Part shown: positions 19,987 to 28,244 of the stretch, one piece after another
Layout: the number at the start of each line of letters is the position of its first letter
How positions within the stretch are numbered: the first letter of the stretch is position 1
Source of the DNA: Pseudomonadota bacterium
GTDB taxonomy: Bacteria; Pseudomonadota; Gammaproteobacteria; Burkholderiales; Rhodocyclaceae
Direction: 5' to 3'
NCBI GenBank assembly: GCA_018240785.1
Contig: JAFEFC010000011.1
Span: 249,435-313,434, forward strand
Length of the DNA: 64,000 nt
Notes under the pieces: generated by a model
Databases searched by the model: none
Told to the model about the DNA's origin: nothing
Seen by the model: only the letters and a program-made list of their open reading frames with translations
Position numbers and translations under genes: made by a program

Positions 19987-20841
19987 TCAGTCGAGCGCCT
20001 TCGGCTCGTCGGCCTGCGCCTCCGCCAAGAAATCGCCGACCAGACCGGCGAATCGGGCCGAATGTTCGATCTGCGTCCAGTGCCCGCAACGGCCAAAGAC
20101 ATGCAGTTGCGAGCGCGAGATCCAGTTGGCCAGGGTCAGCGAGGTCGACAGCGGAATGACCTGGTCGTCGCGACCGTGAATCACCAGGGTTTCATGCGGG
20201 ATCGCGCGGATGTCCGCTTCGCTGCTCGTCATCGCGTCGACCCAGCGCTGACGCGGCGCCGGGAACATGGCCGAGAAGGATTCCTGGAAGCCGGGACGGA
20301 TGCTGGCCTCGTAGCGTAGCTTCGCCAGTTCGTCGTTCACCAGCGAACGGTCCCAGGCGAAGTAATCCATGATACGGCGCATGTTCTCGAACGAGGGCTC
20401 GTAGCCCCACACCGCATCCAGTCCTTCCGTGATCTCGAACGGCACGCCGACGCTGCCCATCAGCACCAGACGGCGCACCCGCTGCGGATGGCGGATGGTC
20501 AGCGCCAGCGCCAGCGCGCCACCGAAGGAGTTGCCCACGAGATCAGCGCGCTCGATGCCGAGTGCGTCCAGCAAGCCGACGGCCTGCTCGACCCACACAT
20601 CCATGTCGTACTTCTGCCCTGCGGGACGGTCGGTGAAGCCGAAGCCCACCATGTCGGGCGCGATCACGCGCGAGCGCTTCGCCAGTTCGGGCATCACCAG
20701 GCGCCAGTTGGCCCAGGCGGACACCCCCGGACCGGAGCCATGGATCATCAGCAGCGGAAAGCCCTCGCCGACGTCATGGTAGTTGGTGCGAATGCCGGCT
20801 GCGACGATGCTGCGACCGATTTCGGGGCTGGAGACGCTCAT
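19987..20841 (-). CDS. dmpD: 2-hydroxymuconic semialdehyde hydrolase
   Basis: A 284-residue alpha/beta hydrolase that cleaves the C23O ring-fission product (2-hydroxymuconic semialdehyde or its alkyl ketones) to 2-oxopent-4-enoate and an acid. The oxyanion region HGSGPGVSAWANW, nucleophile Ser in GNSFGGALAL, Asp in IHGRDDQVIP and His in GRCGHWTQIEH form the expected triad. The ATG at 20841 follows AGGAG. It is 17 bases behind the HbpS-like gene. The in-frame extension upstream overlaps that gene and is unlikely to be used. Confidence 0.93.
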   Translation of the reverse strand: MSVSSPEIGRSIVAAGIRTNYHDVGEGFPLLMIHGSGPGVSAWANWRLVMPELAKRSRVIAPDMVGFGFTDRPAGQKYDMDVWVEQAVGLLDALGIERADLVGNSFGGALALALTIRHPQRVRRLVLMGSVGVPFEITEGLDAVWGYEPSFENMRRIMDYFAWDRSLVNDELAKLRYEASIRPGFQESFSAMFPAPRQRWVDAMTSSEADIRAIPHETLVIHGRDDQVIPLSTSLTLANWISRSQLHVFGRCGHWTQIEHSARFAGLVGDFLAEAQADEPKALD

Positions 20842-20858
20842 CCCGGCTGCTCCTGGAT

Positions 20859-21296
20859 TCAAAGTTGCACGTCGTCGGCGCCGATCGCGATCAGGCCGGC
20901 CCGCGCGCACTCCGCGTCCTGCTCTTCCGATGCGCCGGAAACGCCAATGCCGCCAATCAGCTCGCCGTTCACCCGGATCGGCAGGCCACCACCGAACACG
21001 ACCAGCCGCGGACGCGCCGAGAAGCCGAACTTCATGCCTTCGTTGTCGCCGAAGATCGACATCCACTGCCTGGTCGGGAAACCGAAGCCGCCGGACGTGT
21101 AGGCCTTGTCGATGGCGATGTCGATCGACTGCGGGAAGGCGCCGGGCATGCGCAGGAAGGCGATGAGGTTGCCGCCAACGTCGGTCACTGCGACATTGAT
21201 GAGAACCCCGAGAGATTCGGCATGCCGGACGGCGGCCTGCACGGCAGCATGGCCAGCCTCCCAGGACACGGTGGCTTGGGGCACAGCGACTTTCAT
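20859..21296 (-). CDS. GlcG/HbpS family protein of the meta-cleavage operon
   Basis: A 145-residue GlcG/HbpS-type protein (VAVTDVGGNLIAFLRMPGAFPQSIDIAIDKAYTS, then GGLPIRVNGELIGGIGVSGASEEQDAECARAG). Such genes recur in meta-cleavage operons, and some family members bind haem; the catabolic role is unknown. AAGGAGA precedes the ATG at 21296. It is the first gene of the lower minus-strand unit, directly behind a sigma-70-like promoter overlapped by putative GntR operators. Confidence 0.85.
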   Translation of the reverse strand: MKVAVPQATVSWEAGHAAVQAAVRHAESLGVLINVAVTDVGGNLIAFLRMPGAFPQSIDIAIDKAYTSGGFGFPTRQWMSIFGDNEGMKFGFSARPRLVVFGGGLPIRVNGELIGGIGVSGASEEQDAECARAGLIAIGADDVQL

Positions 21297-21354
21297 GAGC
21301 GTCTCCTTGTCGCGAATTCCGTTTGAACAGGTCTGATGCTGATCTGAACGCAGA

Positions 21355-21383
21355 AAGATAGTACCCGTCAATCTCGAAGTCAA
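21355..21383 (-). promoter_or_regulatory. Sigma-70-type promoter of the lower dmp unit
   Basis: On the minus strand, TTGACT (21378-21383) and TATCTT (21355-21360) are separated by 17 bases, and 59 bases lie between the -10 and the ATG at 21296. A TCGAGATT element (21370-21377) falls inside the spacer, so a bound regulator would block polymerase. Confidence 0.6.
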
Positions 21384-21400
21384 TAATTAATCTCGAGATT
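21370..21400. promoter_or_regulatory. Putative GntR-family operator A
   Basis: Contains the perfect palindrome AATCTCGAGATT (21389-21400) and a second AATCTCGA copy at 21370-21377. Read on the minus strand it aligns closely with 28339-28370 in front of dmpR. It lies between the divergent GntR gene and the HbpS-like gene and overlaps the promoter of the latter. Confidence 0.55.
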
Positions 21401-21482
21401 TCAATATAGCTTTGTGAATATCCCTCTGCGATTCACGCTCGGCTAAAATTGATTCGTGAACATTTTATTCAGCGACCGCATC

Positions 21483-22205
21483 ATGCGCGACCAGCACGCC
21501 TCTCCAGGGATCGACCTCGACCAGACACAGGAGCCAAAGACGCTGGTCCAGGCGGCCTACCTTCGCCTGCGGCGTGACATCATCGAAGGGATCTACGCTC
21601 CCAGCGAAAAGCTGCGCGTCGAGCACCTGAAGGATCAATATGAAGTCGGCGCCGGCACGCTGCGCGAGGCGCTGCTGCTGCTGGTGACCGATGCCCTGGT
21701 CGTGGCGCAGGGGCAGCGTGGATTCCGCGTGGCGCCGATCTCCATCGCCGACTGCGAGGACATCAGCCACACCCGCGTGCTGCTCGAAACCGAGGCGCTG
21801 CGCCAGTCGATCGCGCGCGGCGACGACGCCTGGGAAGCTGCCCTGGTCGCTGCCTTCCACCGTCTCACCCGCGCCGAGCAGAAGCTATGCGACAGCGATG
21901 AATCGACCACCGAGGAGTGGGAGAGGTGCAACCGCGCCTTCCACGAAGCGCTGATCGCCGCCAGCACCTCGCGCTGGATGCGCCACTTCCAGCAGATCCT
22001 GTATCAGCAGTCGGAACGCTATCGTCGGGTGAGCCTGTTCCGGCAGCCGATCACGCGCGACATCCACGCCGAGCACCACGCCTTGTTCGACGCCACGCTG
22101 GCCCGCGACGCCGCCCGCGCCAGCTCCATCCTGTCCGAACACATCCTGCGCACCCTGGACGCGGTCAAGCGCCTGCCGGTGGATTTCTTCTCGCAACGCG
22201 CCTGA
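21483..22205 (+). CDS. GntR-family (FadR/FCD) transcriptional regulator
   Basis: A winged-helix N-terminal domain (QAAYLRLRRDIIEGIYAPSEKLRVEHL...GAGTLREALLLLVTDALV) is followed by an FCD effector domain (RVLLETEALRQSIARGD, HRAFHEALIAASTSRW-like region, HAEHHALFDATLARDAARA). About 240 residues, normal for the family. It lies in reverse orientation inside the phenol locus, divergent from the HbpS-dmpDFGI unit. It probably represses that unit and perhaps dmpR and dmpB through TCGAGATT-type sites; the effector is probably a pathway intermediate. A GTG at 21456 is an alternative start; neither has a clear Shine-Dalgarno sequence. Confidence 0.9.
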   Translation: MRDQHASPGIDLDQTQEPKTLVQAAYLRLRRDIIEGIYAPSEKLRVEHLKDQYEVGAGTLREALLLLVTDALVVAQGQRGFRVAPISIADCEDISHTRVLLETEALRQSIARGDDAWEAALVAAFHRLTRAEQKLCDSDESTTEEWERCNRAFHEALIAASTSRWMRHFQQILYQQSERYRRVSLFRQPITRDIHAEHHALFDATLARDAARASSILSEHILRTLDAVKRLPVDFFSQRA

Positions 22206-22234
22206 GCCGGCTGCCCGGGGCACCCGACGAAGCA

Positions 22235-22260
22235 GAAAAAAAGCGGCCCGAAGGCCGCCG
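22235..22260 (-). terminator. Intrinsic terminator after dmpB
   Basis: On the minus strand the stem GCGGCC / GGCCGC with a 4-base loop (22243-22258) is followed by seven T residues. It ends the upper unit (dmpKLMNOPB). The stem may also serve the convergent GntR gene, although the plus-strand tail is only moderately T-rich. Confidence 0.88.
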
Positions 22261-22281
22261 TCCTTTCTTGCATCCCGACGC

Positions 22282-23211
22282 TCAGGACACCACGGTCAGG
22301 AAGCGCTCGTTGAGCTTGCGATCGTGGTAGAAGATGCCAGGGCCGACCTGGTCCCAGGTCCACTTGATCGCCTTGTAGTCCGGGTAGCCGTCGTAGCCGC
22401 CGCAGAAGGTCTCGAAGCGGTTGCCGGACGGGTCGAACGCGTAGATCGTGGTACCGCGGGTGATGCCGTGACGGGTCGGGCCGATATCGATGGAGATGCG
22501 ATTCATCGACATGATGTCGGCGGCACGCAGCACCTTTTCCCAGCTATCGAGCTTGAACGAGATGTGGTGCAGCTTGCCCGGCTCCGGGTGACGCACGAAG
22601 GCGATGTCGTGGGCCTTGATCGAGCACGACAGCCAGATCGCCAGGTCGGTCTTGCCGTCTTCCATCACGACGTGCTCGACGAGATAGAAGCCGAGGACCT
22701 TCTCGAAGATCTCCTGCACCTTCTCGATGTCCGGACCGTACAGCAGGCAGTGGTCCATGCGGGTCGGCGCGATGCCGCGCTCGGCGTCGGCGATCCACGG
22801 ATCCGGGTTGACGTACGACTGGCCGTTGCCGATGTCGGTCTTCTCGGCATACAGCTCGATGAAGTGGCCCGACGGAATCTTGAAGCGGACGCGCTCGCCG
22901 GTCTCGAGCATTTCGCCCGCCGGAATGCGCTCGGTGGTCAGGCCGTAGGCCTTCAGGTCGGCGTCGAGCTTCTCCAGCGTGGCCTTGTCGGCCACCTTGA
23001 AGGCGAAGAAATCGACACCCGCCTCGTCCGCCTCGCGGATCAGGACGCTGTTGTGGTCGCGCTCGTCCCAGGTCTTGAAATAGACGCGGCCCTGGTTGTC
23101 ACGCCCGGTCTCGACGAGACCCAGCGTGTTTTTGTAGAAGTTGATGCCTTCCTCCAGATCCAGCACGCGCAGCGAGATGTGGCCGGGACGCAGTACGCCA
23201 GTCATTGCCAT
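22282..23211 (-). CDS. dmpB: Catechol 2,3-dioxygenase
   Basis: A 309-residue extradiol dioxygenase (type I, two-domain) that opens catechol to 2-hydroxymuconic semialdehyde. The Fe(II) ligands are visible as His154 (RMDHCLLY), His215 (KLHHISF) and Glu267 (NRFETFCGG). The second-sphere residues His201, His248 and Tyr257 are also present. GGAGGAG precedes two possible starts (residues 1 and 3). It follows dmpP after a 140-base gap without a dmpQ ferredoxin gene; in classical operons DmpQ re-reduces the iron of this enzyme. Confidence 0.97.
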   Translation of the reverse strand: MAMTGVLRPGHISLRVLDLEEGINFYKNTLGLVETGRDNQGRVYFKTWDERDHNSVLIREADEAGVDFFAFKVADKATLEKLDADLKAYGLTTERIPAGEMLETGERVRFKIPSGHFIELYAEKTDIGNGQSYVNPDPWIADAERGIAPTRMDHCLLYGPDIEKVQEIFEKVLGFYLVEHVVMEDGKTDLAIWLSCSIKAHDIAFVRHPEPGKLHHISFKLDSWEKVLRAADIMSMNRISIDIGPTRHGITRGTTIYAFDPSGNRFETFCGGYDGYPDYKAIKWTWDQVGPGIFYHDRKLNERFLTVVS

Positions 23212-23326
23212 AGAGTTTCTCCTCCAGAAATTTGCTCGTCCGGCCTGTGGCGGCCGGATCGACGCGGGTTGCAGAGCAAAAAAACGAACAAATGAAGCAT
23301 AGCGTCCGATTCACGAGACGCGGGCG

Positions 23327-23345
23327 AAATCTCGATATTTATTGA
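23327..23345. promoter_or_regulatory. Putative GntR-family operator C, upstream of dmpB
   Basis: AAATCTCGATATTTATTGA lies in the gap between dmpP and dmpB. It shares the AATCTCGA core and following AT-rich part with operators A and B. It is an AT-rich island in GC-rich surroundings, so local control of dmpB is possible. Confidence 0.35.
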
Positions 23346-23351
23346 TCTAGC

Positions 23352-24407
23352 TCAAACCTTCTTGAACAGCGGACTGCGCACCTGCTGCGCGTCTGCGGCA
23401 GAGAAGAACTTCTCCATGTAGATGTCGCGTTCGAACAGGCGCCCCTGCATCAGCGTGGTGATGCAGGCGTCGATCATCATCGGCGGACCACACAGGTAAG
23501 CCTTGTGGTTGCGGAAGTCGTTGTCGAAGTGCGCCTTGGCCGCCTCGTGCACAAAGCCGCGGAAGCCCGTCCAGCCCGAATCCGCCGGCTCGTCCGACAA
23601 GGCCGGCACATAGGTGAAGTTCGGATGCTTCTCCGCCAGGGCGAGGAACTCGTCGTGGTAGTAAAGCTCGGCACGATTGCGCTGGCCATAGACGAGGGTC
23701 ATGTTGCGCGCGTCGCCGGCCTCGAGCAGATCGAGGATCATCGAGCGCGGGCTCGACAGGCCCGAACCGCCCGCCATGAAGATCAGCGCCTCGGGCGCCG
23801 ACTTGCGCACGAAGAAGCGGCCATAAGGGCCGGACAGCTTCACGCGGTCGCCCACCTTCTGGTTTTCGTGCACCCAGGTCGTGCCCTTGCCGCCGGCGAC
23901 GATGCGGATGTTCAGTTCCACCGTGCGTCCGGTCGACGGCGGATTCGCCAGCGAGAAGGCACGGCTGTAGGCGCCACCCTCGATGTCGAAGTTGATGTAC
24001 TGGCCGGCCTGGAAGTGCATCGGCTCGTCGAGCTCGATGAAGATGCCCTTGATCGTCGGCGTGAGCTCCTCGACACGCACCACGGTGCCGGGGAAGTCGC
24101 GCACCGGGATGTTCTCGGCGTCGGGTTCTTCCTCGATCTCGGCCTCGATGGTCACGTCGCTCTGCAGGCGCGCACAGCAGGCCAGCGTCTTGCCTTCGTC
24201 GCGCTCGAAATCCATCAGCGCGAAGCTCGAGGCCTCGCCGTGGTCGATCTCGCCGTCGAGCACCTGCACCTTGCAGGTCGCGCACAGGCCATGGCAGCAG
24301 GCGTGCGGCAGCCAGATGCCGGCGCGCAGCGCGGCATCGAGAATGGTCTGGTCGTCCTCGACCTCGATGGTCTGGCCGATCGGTTCAATGGTCAGTTCGT
24401 AGCTCAT
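23352..24407 (-). CDS. dmpP: Phenol hydroxylase reductase component P5
   Basis: A 351-residue NADH reductase feeding electrons to the DmpLNO oxygenase. Residues 1-90 form a plant-type [2Fe-2S] domain with ligands in CCHGLCATC and LACCARL. A FAD-binding part (RAFSLANPP) and an NAD-binding part (FMAGGSGLSSPRSMI, YLCGPPMMID) follow. It is cytoplasmic. The start at 24407 (MSYELTIEP) is chosen because family members begin this way and have about 353 residues. Confidence 0.96.
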   Translation of the reverse strand: MSYELTIEPIGQTIEVEDDQTILDAALRAGIWLPHACCHGLCATCKVQVLDGEIDHGEASSFALMDFERDEGKTLACCARLQSDVTIEAEIEEEPDAENIPVRDFPGTVVRVEELTPTIKGIFIELDEPMHFQAGQYINFDIEGGAYSRAFSLANPPSTGRTVELNIRIVAGGKGTTWVHENQKVGDRVKLSGPYGRFFVRKSAPEALIFMAGGSGLSSPRSMILDLLEAGDARNMTLVYGQRNRAELYYHDEFLALAEKHPNFTYVPALSDEPADSGWTGFRGFVHEAAKAHFDNDFRNHKAYLCGPPMMIDACITTLMQGRLFERDIYMEKFFSAADAQQVRSPLFKKV

Positions 24408-24485
24408 GGTTCTTTTCCGTTCTCTCCGTCCTCGGTCGGGGATGGGACGGCGACCCGCCATGCGGGCCGCCGTCCGCCAAGACGA

Positions 24486-24845
24486 TCAACTGCAGGAGCC
24501 CTTGATGCCGGTAAGGCCCGGGGTACGGAAGCGGATCACGTCCTTGTGCTTGAGGCCGTTCTCGGCCAGCGACTTGTCGAAATCGGGCGAAAAGGGCTTG
24601 CCCGACTTGAACCACTCGGCCTTCGCCCAGTCGATCTGCGCGAAGTCGGGGTGATAGCCGAAGGCGGCCTGCATCGGCCCGGCGACGACGTCGCCGAAAC
24701 GCATGGTCGCCGGAAACGGGAACGCGAACGGCGCGCAGAACAGCAGATGGTCTTCCCAACCGATGTACAGCAACTGGGCACCGTGGAACTTGTCCTGCGT
24801 GTCGGCAGGGGCGAATTCATATTTCGAAACGGCAGCAACAGCCAT
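24486..24845 (-). CDS. dmpO: Phenol hydroxylase component P4
   Basis: The small (gamma) subunit of the multicomponent phenol hydroxylase oxygenase, 119 residues, identical in length to DmpO. Typical sequence: QDKFHGAQLLYIGWEDHLLFCAPFAFPF and a C-terminus ending GLTGIKGSCS. It assembles with DmpL and DmpN into the (LNO)2 hydroxylase. AAGGAG precedes the ATG at 24845. Confidence 0.94.
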   Translation of the reverse strand: MAVAAVSKYEFAPADTQDKFHGAQLLYIGWEDHLLFCAPFAFPFPATMRFGDVVAGPMQAAFGYHPDFAQIDWAKAEWFKSGKPFSPDFDKSLAENGLKHKDVIRFRTPGLTGIKGSCS

Positions 24846-24906
24846 GTGTTGTCTCCTTGCTAACTCGTGAAACCCGCGGACGCCCGAGCGCCCGCGGTGT
24901 GCGGCA

Positions 24907-26460
24907 TCAGATGTTCTTGGTTGCCTGGCCACGCCACTCGGCGAAGTTCTTCTTGTCCTCGGACACGTCGAAGTCGAGGTTGTCGCGACCGTGCTCGAGG
25001 TTGTAGTACTTCAGCACCGCAGCGAGCGGATCGAAGCCTTCCACCGTCGGATCGGTGCCTTCGGGGAAGCAGTTGCCCTGGTAGATCTGGTGCACCGGCA
25101 GCCAGGCCTGCACGTACTTCTCCGGCTCGTGCTCGAAGATCGCCTTGCAGTGGTCGGAGCAGAAGTGGTACTTGTCGCCCTTGTAATCGACTTCGCGGTA
25201 GCAGATCTTGGTCGGATCGCCCGGCTCGGTGAAGATCATCGGGATCTGGCAGGTCTGGCACAGCATGGGCAGCGTCTTGTTGTAGAAGCGATTGCCCTTG
25301 GCCGCCTGCTCGCGCCAGAACTCGTAGCGCGGGCGGTAGAGCTTGTCGAAGCTGTTCGGGTACTTCGCCGACAGCCACTCCATCTCGTCCTCGTCCGGCA
25401 TCCAGGTGTGGAAGTTGGCGGCGGCAGCGTAGTTGTAGAAAGTGCTCCAGGCCTGGTGCGACAGGTGGTCCTTCTCGAGGGCGATCTGCTCGGCGCACTG
25501 GGGCATCTTGATGCCGTAGCGGGCCAGATCCTTGAACAGCGCGCCGCCGTTCTCCTCGAAGTAGATCTCCCACGACTCCTTCCAGCTCATCGTGCGCTTG
25601 GGCAGCATGTAGTCCATCATCATCGCGACCAGGGTCAGCACGCGGTAGCCGCGCCAGGTCCACTTGTCGATCCAGCGCTGCACGATGGGCACGTTGTCCG
25701 GATCCTGCTCGAGGATGAACTTGATGACTTCCAGGCCCAGCGTCATGTGGCGCGCTTCGTCGGACTGCGCCGAGAAGCCGAAGGTCATCGCCGCCATGTC
25801 GCCGTTGTAGGCCGCACCCGAGACGAAGGGCACGAACAGCAGGTTGGTCAGCACGTACTCGAACGAGAAGCCGATCGAGACCATGAACTCGAACGGGCCG
25901 GCGGTGATCGCATCGTCGAAGAACGACTTCGGCACCGACAGGAACCACACGCGGTCGTGCGCATGATGGAAGTCATGCATGCCGTTGTAGTACTTGTTGT
26001 AGTTCGACACCGCATGCACCTGCGTCTGTGCGTGGCGGATTTCGTCGAGCGACTGCATCAGGCAGGCGACGCGCGGGCCGGGGCCGGGGAACTGGCGGCC
26101 GGCATGGGCGAAGCCGCGGTGCGCGACGTATTCCAGCGGGCTGATGCCGCTCAGGAACAGCTTGACGGTGTTCAGGTAGCGCGCGTCGGTCACGTTGAGG
26201 TGGCCGTTGTTCTGGGTGAAGGCATCCAGCACCGAGTACAGCTTGCGCTCCTTCTCGGCCTGATACTTCCAGTAGGCGTCCATCGTCAGGCGGAACGGGT
26301 CTTCCCACTTGTCCCAGTCGTGGATCTTGATGCCTTCGTAGGCGATGTACGGATAGATGTCCTCCATCTTCTGGTACGACGGCGTCCAGTCCAGCCCGCG
26401 CGTCATCACCGCGTAGCGTTCTTTCAGACCCAGTTTCTTCTTGGCAACAGTCATGTCCAT
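24907..26460 (-). CDS. dmpN: Phenol hydroxylase component P3 (di-iron oxygenase large subunit)
   Basis: The 517-residue catalytic subunit that hydroxylates phenol to catechol with O2. Both carboxylate-bridged di-iron motifs are visible as ExxH: DEIRHAQTQVH and DEARHMTLGLEVIKF. The C-terminal YHS-like segment (LPMLCQTCQIPMIF...YHFCSDHCKAIFEHEPEKY) with paired cysteines is present as in DmpN/TouA relatives. It is part of the dmpKLMNOP order. Start at the first of two in-frame ATGs (residues 1 and 3). Confidence 0.97.
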   Translation of the reverse strand: MDMTVAKKKLGLKERYAVMTRGLDWTPSYQKMEDIYPYIAYEGIKIHDWDKWEDPFRLTMDAYWKYQAEKERKLYSVLDAFTQNNGHLNVTDARYLNTVKLFLSGISPLEYVAHRGFAHAGRQFPGPGPRVACLMQSLDEIRHAQTQVHAVSNYNKYYNGMHDFHHAHDRVWFLSVPKSFFDDAITAGPFEFMVSIGFSFEYVLTNLLFVPFVSGAAYNGDMAAMTFGFSAQSDEARHMTLGLEVIKFILEQDPDNVPIVQRWIDKWTWRGYRVLTLVAMMMDYMLPKRTMSWKESWEIYFEENGGALFKDLARYGIKMPQCAEQIALEKDHLSHQAWSTFYNYAAAANFHTWMPDEDEMEWLSAKYPNSFDKLYRPRYEFWREQAAKGNRFYNKTLPMLCQTCQIPMIFTEPGDPTKICYREVDYKGDKYHFCSDHCKAIFEHEPEKYVQAWLPVHQIYQGNCFPEGTDPTVEGFDPLAAVLKYYNLEHGRDNLDFDVSEDKKNFAEWRGQATKNI

Positions 26461-26480
26461 GTCGTTGTCTCCTTGGGGGC

Positions 26481-26750
26481 TCAGGCTTTCCAGAAAAGGG
26501 TGATTTCGTCGTCGGTCTGATCGAGGTTGCCCGACATCGTGATCATGTTGACCTGCAGTTCCTGCAGGTCGTAGTCACGACCGGTGAGCTCCTCGATCGT
26601 CTGGCGGCGCACCACGAGCCTGCCGTCGGCATTGATCTTCACCATCGCCGGCTGCTCGTCCACCACGGCGCTCGGGTTGTCCTGCAGGATCGCCTCGATG
26701 ATCGGGCGGGTTTCTTCGTTGGTTTGCAGCGCGAGGAATACGGTCGACAT
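26481..26750 (-). CDS. dmpM: Phenol hydroxylase component P2 (effector protein)
   Basis: An 89-residue cofactor-free effector protein (MmoB/DmpM family) that docks on the oxygenase and controls di-iron reactivity. Characteristic sequence: VFLALQTNEETRPIIEAILQDNP and the C-terminal NMITMSGNLDQTDDEITLFW. Length matches DmpM (about 90). It sits between dmpL and dmpN with 12- and 20-base gaps. Confidence 0.95.
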   Translation of the reverse strand: MSTVFLALQTNEETRPIIEAILQDNPSAVVDEQPAMVKINADGRLVVRRQTIEELTGRDYDLQELQVNMITMSGNLDQTDDEITLFWKA

Positions 26751-26762
26751 CCAGGTGTCTCC

Positions 26763-27758
26763 TTAGATGGCCACGCCGGCTTTCGCCATGCGGGCATTGA
26801 ATTGCTGAACGACTTCGCCCATGAGCTCGTCGGTACGATCACCCAGCGCAATGCGGGCCACCGGCAGCAGCGCGGCAGCCGCGCGATCGCGCCAGGCCGT
26901 CAGCCACTTGGTCATGATTTCCTTGTTCTCGGCCGATTCGGCCGCCGCGATCTTGACCGTCGCGTCGGCCCACTTCTTCGTCTCGGCGAACCAGTCGGTC
27001 ATGAACTGGGTCAGCATCGCGACGGCGGTCCCGCCCTTGGATGCGAGCACGTCATCGACGATGGTCTCGTACACCAGCGGGTACATCAGGCCGTCGAGCA
27101 CGACGTTCTGCACGACGAAAAGCTCGACCGGATCCTTGACCACGAAGGAGTCCTCGACGTAACGGCGCAGACCTTGCCAGGCGTCGTCATCCATCCAGGC
27201 GCGCTTGCCTTCGTCGAGCGACGCGACGTCGCCGAGCAGCAGACCGACGCGAGTGAGGTACTGGGCAATGCCGAGCTGGTCCATCGAGTGGAAGATGTGC
27301 GGCTGCGAGAAGCCGGTGCCATAGCTGTAGGCGCAGATGCTCGCGTTGTTCATGTTCGAGCCCCACGCCACGTGGCGCAGCGGCACCAGCAACTTCAGCG
27401 CCGTGTCGCGCACCGCTTCCGGCAGCGTCGCGGCCAGGCCGCGGTTCTCGACGAAGTCGAAGTTGGCTTCCGCCGTATCCTGCTGCTTGGCACGCGCCAT
27501 CGTGTAGGCGCCGTAATAGAACTGGCGCGGATCCTTGAACGCGTACCAGTCGGCCATCTTGATCGAGCTGCGCGAGGCGTCGTAGATGTCGTGCGCCGGA
27601 TCCCACGTCGGGCGGTAGTGGAAGTTGGCCGTCTGCTGCATGTCCAGCGTGCCTTCCTGGTAGCGGGAGGCCGGCTTGTCGCCGCCGATGCGGCGGGCAA
27701 TGTTGTCGAAGGTGTGCCGCAGGGGCTTGATGGTCACCGTACGCAAATCGATCTGCAT
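26763..27758 (-). CDS. dmpL: Phenol hydroxylase component P1 (oxygenase beta subunit)
   Basis: A 331-residue non-catalytic beta subunit of the oxygenase, similar in fold to DmpN but without metal ligands. Typical blocks: FHYRPTWDPAHDIYDASRSSIKMADWYAFKDPRQFYYGAY and GLMYPLVYETIVDDVLASKGG. It is the second gene of the operon, 30 bases behind dmpK. Confidence 0.96.
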   Translation of the reverse strand: MQIDLRTVTIKPLRHTFDNIARRIGGDKPASRYQEGTLDMQQTANFHYRPTWDPAHDIYDASRSSIKMADWYAFKDPRQFYYGAYTMARAKQQDTAEANFDFVENRGLAATLPEAVRDTALKLLVPLRHVAWGSNMNNASICAYSYGTGFSQPHIFHSMDQLGIAQYLTRVGLLLGDVASLDEGKRAWMDDDAWQGLRRYVEDSFVVKDPVELFVVQNVVLDGLMYPLVYETIVDDVLASKGGTAVAMLTQFMTDWFAETKKWADATVKIAAAESAENKEIMTKWLTAWRDRAAAALLPVARIALGDRTDELMGEVVQQFNARMAKAGVAI

Positions 27759-27788
27759 GAATTCTCCTCCTGTCGATTGATCAGCGAT

Positions 27789-28052
27789 TCAACGGAATCG
27801 CTCGTGGGTTGCCTGATGCAGGTTCCAGTCCCACTCGGAACCATCACCTTCGGCCTGCTCCTCGCGGGGGCCGAGATGAATCACTTCATTGCTCTTGCAG
27901 AACGCTTCATAAGCCTCTCCAGGCAGCAGCATTTCTGCGTAGATCTCGGGCTCGCCGATGGCGAACTCGAACTCGACGAATCCGTCCGCACGGCGCTCGA
28001 TGAGTCGCACGTACTTCTTGGTCACGTCGATCGTAGGTTTTTCTGTCTCCAT
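27789..28052 (-). CDS. dmpK: Phenol hydroxylase assembly protein P0
   Basis: A small protein (87 residues from the ATG at 28052) of the DmpK family, which helps load iron into the apo-oxygenase and is not needed for turnover. Sequence VTKKYVRLIERRADGFVEFEFAIGEPEIYAEMLLPG is typical. The in-frame ATG at 28094 would leave almost no leader behind the -24/-12 promoter (start point about 28097), so 28052, preceded by GGAG, is preferred. First gene of the operon. Confidence 0.92.
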   Translation of the reverse strand: METEKPTIDVTKKYVRLIERRADGFVEFEFAIGEPEIYAEMLLPGEAYEAFCKSNEVIHLGPREEQAEGDGSEWDWNLHQATHERFR

Positions 28053-28107
28053 CTGCCGGGGCTCCGTCTGTTTTGATGCAGTGGCCTCCGCCACTCCACC
28101 ACTACAG

Positions 28108-28122
28108 TCAAGAGCCGTGCCA
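28108..28122 (-). promoter_or_regulatory. Sigma-54 promoter Po of the phenol hydroxylase operon
   Basis: TGGCACGGCTCTTGA on the minus strand: a perfect -24 box, with a -12 box TTGA instead of TTGC at the correct spacing. Promoter identity is supported by the IHF site and two UAS elements upstream. The imperfect -12 base may lower basal activity. Confidence 0.82.
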
Positions 28123-28129
28123 GAATCTT

Positions 28130-28142
28130 CAAGTTATTGATT
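28130..28142 (-). promoter_or_regulatory. IHF site in Po
   Basis: AATCAATAACTTG on the minus strand is a full match to WATCAANNNNTTR and lies between the -24 box and the UAS pair. IHF bending is known to assist DmpR/XylR-type promoters. Confidence 0.6.
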
Positions 28143-28198
28143 TACATCAAAACCATCCGCGACCAGAGGCATTGGTTGAAGTTTTCACATTTTATTGA

Positions 28199-28244
28199 AT
28201 GATGAAATGATCAAATCGACTTCATCACTTCACCAAATGATCAA
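28199..28244. promoter_or_regulatory. Paired DmpR binding sites (UAS)
   Basis: ATGATGAAATGATCAA (28199-28214) and TTCACCAAATGATCAA (28229-28244) both match the DmpR/XylR consensus TTGANCAATTGATCAA, the second with two mismatches. Their centres are exactly 30 bases (three helical turns) apart and about 110 and 140 bases upstream of the Po start point, the classical arrangement. Confidence 0.8.

Noticed and set aside
23212..23351. Search for a dmpQ ferredoxin gene between dmpP and dmpB
   Set aside because: The 140-base gap is too short and has no frame with a CxxxxCxxC cluster, so dmpQ is absent here.
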